Assembly: GCA_002338885.1 (NCBI GenBank)
Contig: DDJI01000109.1
Location: 3,143 to 8,432, forward strand
Length of the DNA stretch: 5,290 nucleotides
Source: Ruminococcus sp. UBA1828
GTDB lineage: Bacteria; Bacillota; Clostridia; Oscillospirales; Ruminococcaceae
Direction: 5' to 3'
Under the pieces are notes generated by a model that searched no databases, was not told where the DNA came from, and saw only the letters and a program-made list of their open reading frames with translations. The stretch's first letter is position 1. The number at the start of each line of letters is the position of its first letter. The position numbers and the translations under genes are program-made. Shown piece after piece: positions 5,003-5,290 of the stretch.

Positions 5003-5290
5003 TCAGCACTCTGCTCCGAATATCCTGTTCAGCTCTTCTACCGATTCTTCGTCCGCAAAGGCCAGGATGAACTGACCGGGGCGGATAACCGTTTTTCCGT
5101 GAGGGATGTACATGGTATCGTCCTCGTAAATAGCAATCAGAAGAGCGTGAGCGGGAAGCCTTATCTCGGCAACTGTCTTGTTGGCGTTGGGAGAATGGTA
5201 GTCAACGTGGATACGCACGATTGAGTAATCACCCTTGGACAAGCGCATCAGCGTCATGATTGACTGATAGTTCATCTCATCTGCAATCAT
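5003..5290 (-). CDS. TrkA-type potassium transport regulator, C-terminal (RCK_C) part, truncated by window edge
   Basis: The last 95 codons of a minus-strand gene that runs off the right edge. The Met at the edge is unlikely to be the real start because a full TrkA-type protein is about 220 or 450 aa. Residues 1-20 (IADEMNYQSIMTLMRLSKG) look like the linker after the NAD-binding RCK_N domain. Residues 21-93 match an RCK_C ligand-binding domain: DYSIVRIHV, NKTVAEIRLPAHALLIAIY, the turn DDTMYIPHG, and the closing TVIRPGQFILAFADEESVEELNRIF. Such cytoplasmic subunits gate Trk/Ktr potassium channels; an RCK_C tail on another transporter is an alternative. Its isoleucine codons (6 ATC, 3 ATT, 2 ATA) differ from the ATA-rich phage genes, so it is probably host chromosome. 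Confidence 0.75.
   Translation of the reverse strand: MIADEMNYQSIMTLMRLSKGDYSIVRIHVDYHSPNANKTVAEIRLPAHALLIAIYEDDTMYIPHGKTVIRPGQFILAFADEESVEELNRIFGAEC

Noticed and set aside
5000..5224. Plus-strand 74-codon open frame opposite the trkA-like gene
   Set aside because: It lies entirely within the minus-strand RCK_C coding region, which is clearly recognisable, and has no supporting ribosome binding site.

Overview
The window looks like the right end of a prophage, or prophage-derived element, in a low-to-mid GC Firmicute, most likely a gut-type Clostridia member. The signs are strong GGAGG-type Shine-Dalgarno sites, a phi13-type major tail protein, a GH25 endolysin, an LLH-family holin and tightly packed genes overlapping at ATGA. 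The last 290 bases appear to be host chromosome, carrying the C-terminal (RCK_C) part of a TrkA-type potassium transport regulator on the minus strand. Isoleucine codons support this boundary. The phage lysis genes prefer ATA, whereas the trkA fragment prefers ATC.

Layout. Positions 3-1107 hold three neck genes: the C-terminal part of a head-tail connector, a head-closure-like protein and a tail-terminator/completion-like protein. Positions 1144-1719 encode the major tail (tube) protein. A 123-aa tail protein of DUF6711-like appearance (1742-2113) and a 478-aa baseplate hub protein (2114-3550) follow. The lysis module occupies 3547-4882: a one-helix membrane protein, a GH25 lysozyme and an LLH holin. 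A strong, apparently bidirectional hairpin terminator (4902-4939) closes this operon and also faces the convergent trkA-like gene (5003-5290).

The genes read as one plus-strand transcription unit. The connector, closure and terminator proteins would join a capsid, encoded upstream and out of view, to a tube of the phi13-type protein. The hub protein would cap the tube, and the three lysis genes would release particles. No internal promoter could be supported. Neighbouring genes are mostly coupled by ATGA overlaps or directly abutting stop and start codons, and two genes use TTG starts.

The most striking feature is an absence. Between the major tail protein and the distal tail proteins, where siphophages carry the tail assembly chaperones and a large tape measure gene, there are only 22 bases, and these contain an excellent ribosome binding site. 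No tape measure is encoded anywhere in the window, and no separate receptor-binding protein follows the hub, yet every complete gene is intact. This suggests either a clean deletion in a defective prophage or a compact particle with a very short or differently measured tail. The sequence alone cannot decide between these.
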